From Sulfitobacter sp. SK012 (GTDB lineage: Bacteria; Pseudomonadota; Alphaproteobacteria; Rhodobacterales; Rhodobacteraceae), in contig NZ_CP025804.1 in the NCBI RefSeq assembly GCF_003352085.1, positions 1,116,001 through 1,180,000 of the forward strand: a stretch of 64,000 nucleotides of DNA, written 5' to 3'. Below, piece by piece: positions 63,225-64,000 of this stretch. The translations under genes and the position numbers were made by a program. Positions within the stretch are counted from its first letter, which is position 1, and each line of letters opens with the position of its first letter. The notes beneath the pieces were generated by a model, which searched no databases, had not been told where the DNA came from, and was given only the letters and a program-made list of their open reading frames with translations.

Positions 63225-63931
63225 GGCGTGGCCTCCAGCAAAGTAGTTAAGGGGATCAGGTCGGTCGTTTCGCCGTGGCGCAGCAACATGCCAAAGCGTT
63301 CATCAACGCCCACAAAAGTGCCCGCGATACCATTGCGTTGCACGTCTTCGCCGATACCGTAGGCGATGCCGCGCCATTCATCATACAATGGTTTGGTGCC
63401 CAGATCTTCCCAGCGGCCAATCCAGTTCAGGGTGTGGCGCGCAAATGCCTCGACAAGGGCAGGGGCCTGCACCTCGACGCAGCCTTCAGCGTAAAGTGTG
63501 GTCTCATTCGGTGTGTCGCCGCCCGCGTCTTCGTTTTCAGGCCAGAGGGGTAGGGTGAAACCCACCACCAACCAGTCAGGGACGGCCGTCGGATCAGGGT
63601 CCGAGGCCGCCATCTTGAACTGTCCGCAGGACGCGCCGTTGATGCGCACGCCACCGTCCCAACCCAGATGTACGGCCACTTCAGGTGGTGCCAAAGCACC
63701 CAACGCATTTTGAAATCCCACGGCGCAGAGCGGCAGCATCGCAACCGCATCCGCCAATGGCACCTCGGGTGCAAAAACGAGGGCCACCTGTAGTGTGTTG
63801 GCCCCCAGATCATGGGCAATCAGACCTGCGTCACAGCCTTGCGTTGCGCGCAAACAGGCATGATCGAACGCAGGTCCATTTGCGACCTCATCCCACAGAA
63901 GGGGTGGCAGGCTAAGGTCAGCTGTGCTCAT
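63221..63931 (-). CDS. Biotin/lipoate-ligase-like protein (DUF4444 type)
   Basis: The 236-residue product resembles a biotin/lipoate A/B protein ligase domain (LQVALVFAPEVPLADAVAMLPLCAVGFQNALGALAPPEVAVHLGWDGGVRINGASCGQFKMA) with a C-terminal DUF4444-like part (GTKPLYDEWRGIAYGIGEDVQRNGIAGTFVGVDERFGMLLR). It overlaps its neighbours on both sides by 4 bp. The substrate is unknown. Such genes occur near molybdenum/tungsten oxidoreductase genes in related bacteria, which would suit the tungstate importer beside it; that link is an inference. Confidence 0.8.
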   Translation of the reverse strand: MSTADLSLPPLLWDEVANGPAFDHACLRATQGCDAGLIAHDLGANTLQVALVFAPEVPLADAVAMLPLCAVGFQNALGALAPPEVAVHLGWDGGVRINGASCGQFKMAASDPDPTAVPDWLVVGFTLPLWPENEDAGGDTPNETTLYAEGCVEVQAPALVEAFARHTLNWIGRWEDLGTKPLYDEWRGIAYGIGEDVQRNGIAGTFVGVDERFGMLLRHGETTDLIPLTTLLEATP

Positions 63932-64000
63932 GCGAGGTCTTTTTCGATCAAGTGTTTAGCGACATCAATAAAGGCTGCAGCCTGGGACGAGTCTGGTTGG
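63928..64000 (-). CDS. C-terminal end of an unidentified gene, possibly Mrp/NBP35-type ATPase
   Basis: The last 23 codons read QPDSSQAAAFIDVAKHLIEKDLA then TGA, overlapping the next start codon in ATGA. The DSSQAAAFIDVAKHL tail resembles C-termini of Mrp/ApbC-type P-loop ATPases, but too little is visible to be sure. It shows that the operon begins outside the window. Confidence 0.5.
   Translation of the reverse strand, partial: QPDSSQAAAFIDVAKHLIEKDLA

Overview
The window looks like an accessory-rich stretch of a marine alphaproteobacterial chromosome, most likely a Rhodobacteraceae (Roseobacter-group) member. This rests on the style of the proteins (pseudoazurin/NirK/NirV denitrification genes, a DUF6505/biotin-lipoate-ligase-like pair, TupABC), moderate GC, use of TTG and GTG starts, and long intergenic stretches carrying decayed genes and insertion-sequence remnants. 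No rRNA, tRNA or CRISPR array was seen. Everything here is read by eye; family names come from motif recognition, not from a database search.

Layout. 1-2.9 kb: an aldehyde dehydrogenase that runs off the left edge, a LysR regulator and a divergent RidA-type protein. 3-7.5 kb: a decayed area with a small lipoprotein, a truncated class III cyclase, an intact IS30-family element (inverted repeats and a probable AAA target duplication) and small unknown genes. 7.7-11.4 kb: a DUF1254/DUF1214 protein fused to an OmpA-like domain, an AraC regulator and a broken IS5-type transposase. 11.5-16.2 kb: an RND efflux pump operon, followed by a second IS5-type remnant. 16.3-19.2 kb: an amino-acid permease and an FHA-transmembrane-trypsin-like protein.

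19.4-24.1 kb is a nitrite/NO island: a DUF1858 protein, a Crp/Fnr regulator of the Dnr/NnrR type, pseudoazurin, copper nitrite reductase NirK, NirV, a group III truncated haemoglobin translationally coupled to a 51-residue membrane protein, and an NsrR-like Rrf2 regulator. Two matching AGTTTG-N8-CAACGT sites lie before the DUF1858 gene and before pseudoazurin, and a perfect 7-5-7 inverted repeat lies between the haemoglobin unit and nsrR. Electrons would pass through pseudoazurin to NirK, while NsrR and the Crp/Fnr protein would sense NO. No NO reductase is in the window.

24.3-41.4 kb is a mixed region: a second DUF1254 protein, a PhnZ-like HD protein, an iron-type alcohol dehydrogenase, a secreted phospholipase-A2-like protein, YaeQ, a potassium channel with a zinc-ribbon tail, a DUF3604-PpiC-HupE gene triad, an SDR, a periplasmic amidohydrolase, an outer-membrane-like protein, a double-DUF302 protein and a decayed DUF4345 gene.

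41.7-59.9 kb is a type I secretion locus: an OmpA-like protein, TolC, an ABC exporter with a degenerate C39-like domain, an HlyD-type adaptor and, convergently, a 4097-residue repetitive RTX adhesin encoded by 12.3 kb. 60.5-64 kb holds the tungstate importer tupBCA and a convergent operon (DUF6505, biotin/lipoate-ligase-like, and the tail of a further gene), the kind of context seen around tungsten or molybdenum enzymes.

I did not find one unmistakable new multi-gene system. The best candidates for undescribed biology are the DUF3604-PpiC-HupE triad, the membrane microprotein coupled to the haemoglobin, the DUF1254-OmpA fusion, and the giant adhesin with its dedicated OmpA-like partner.
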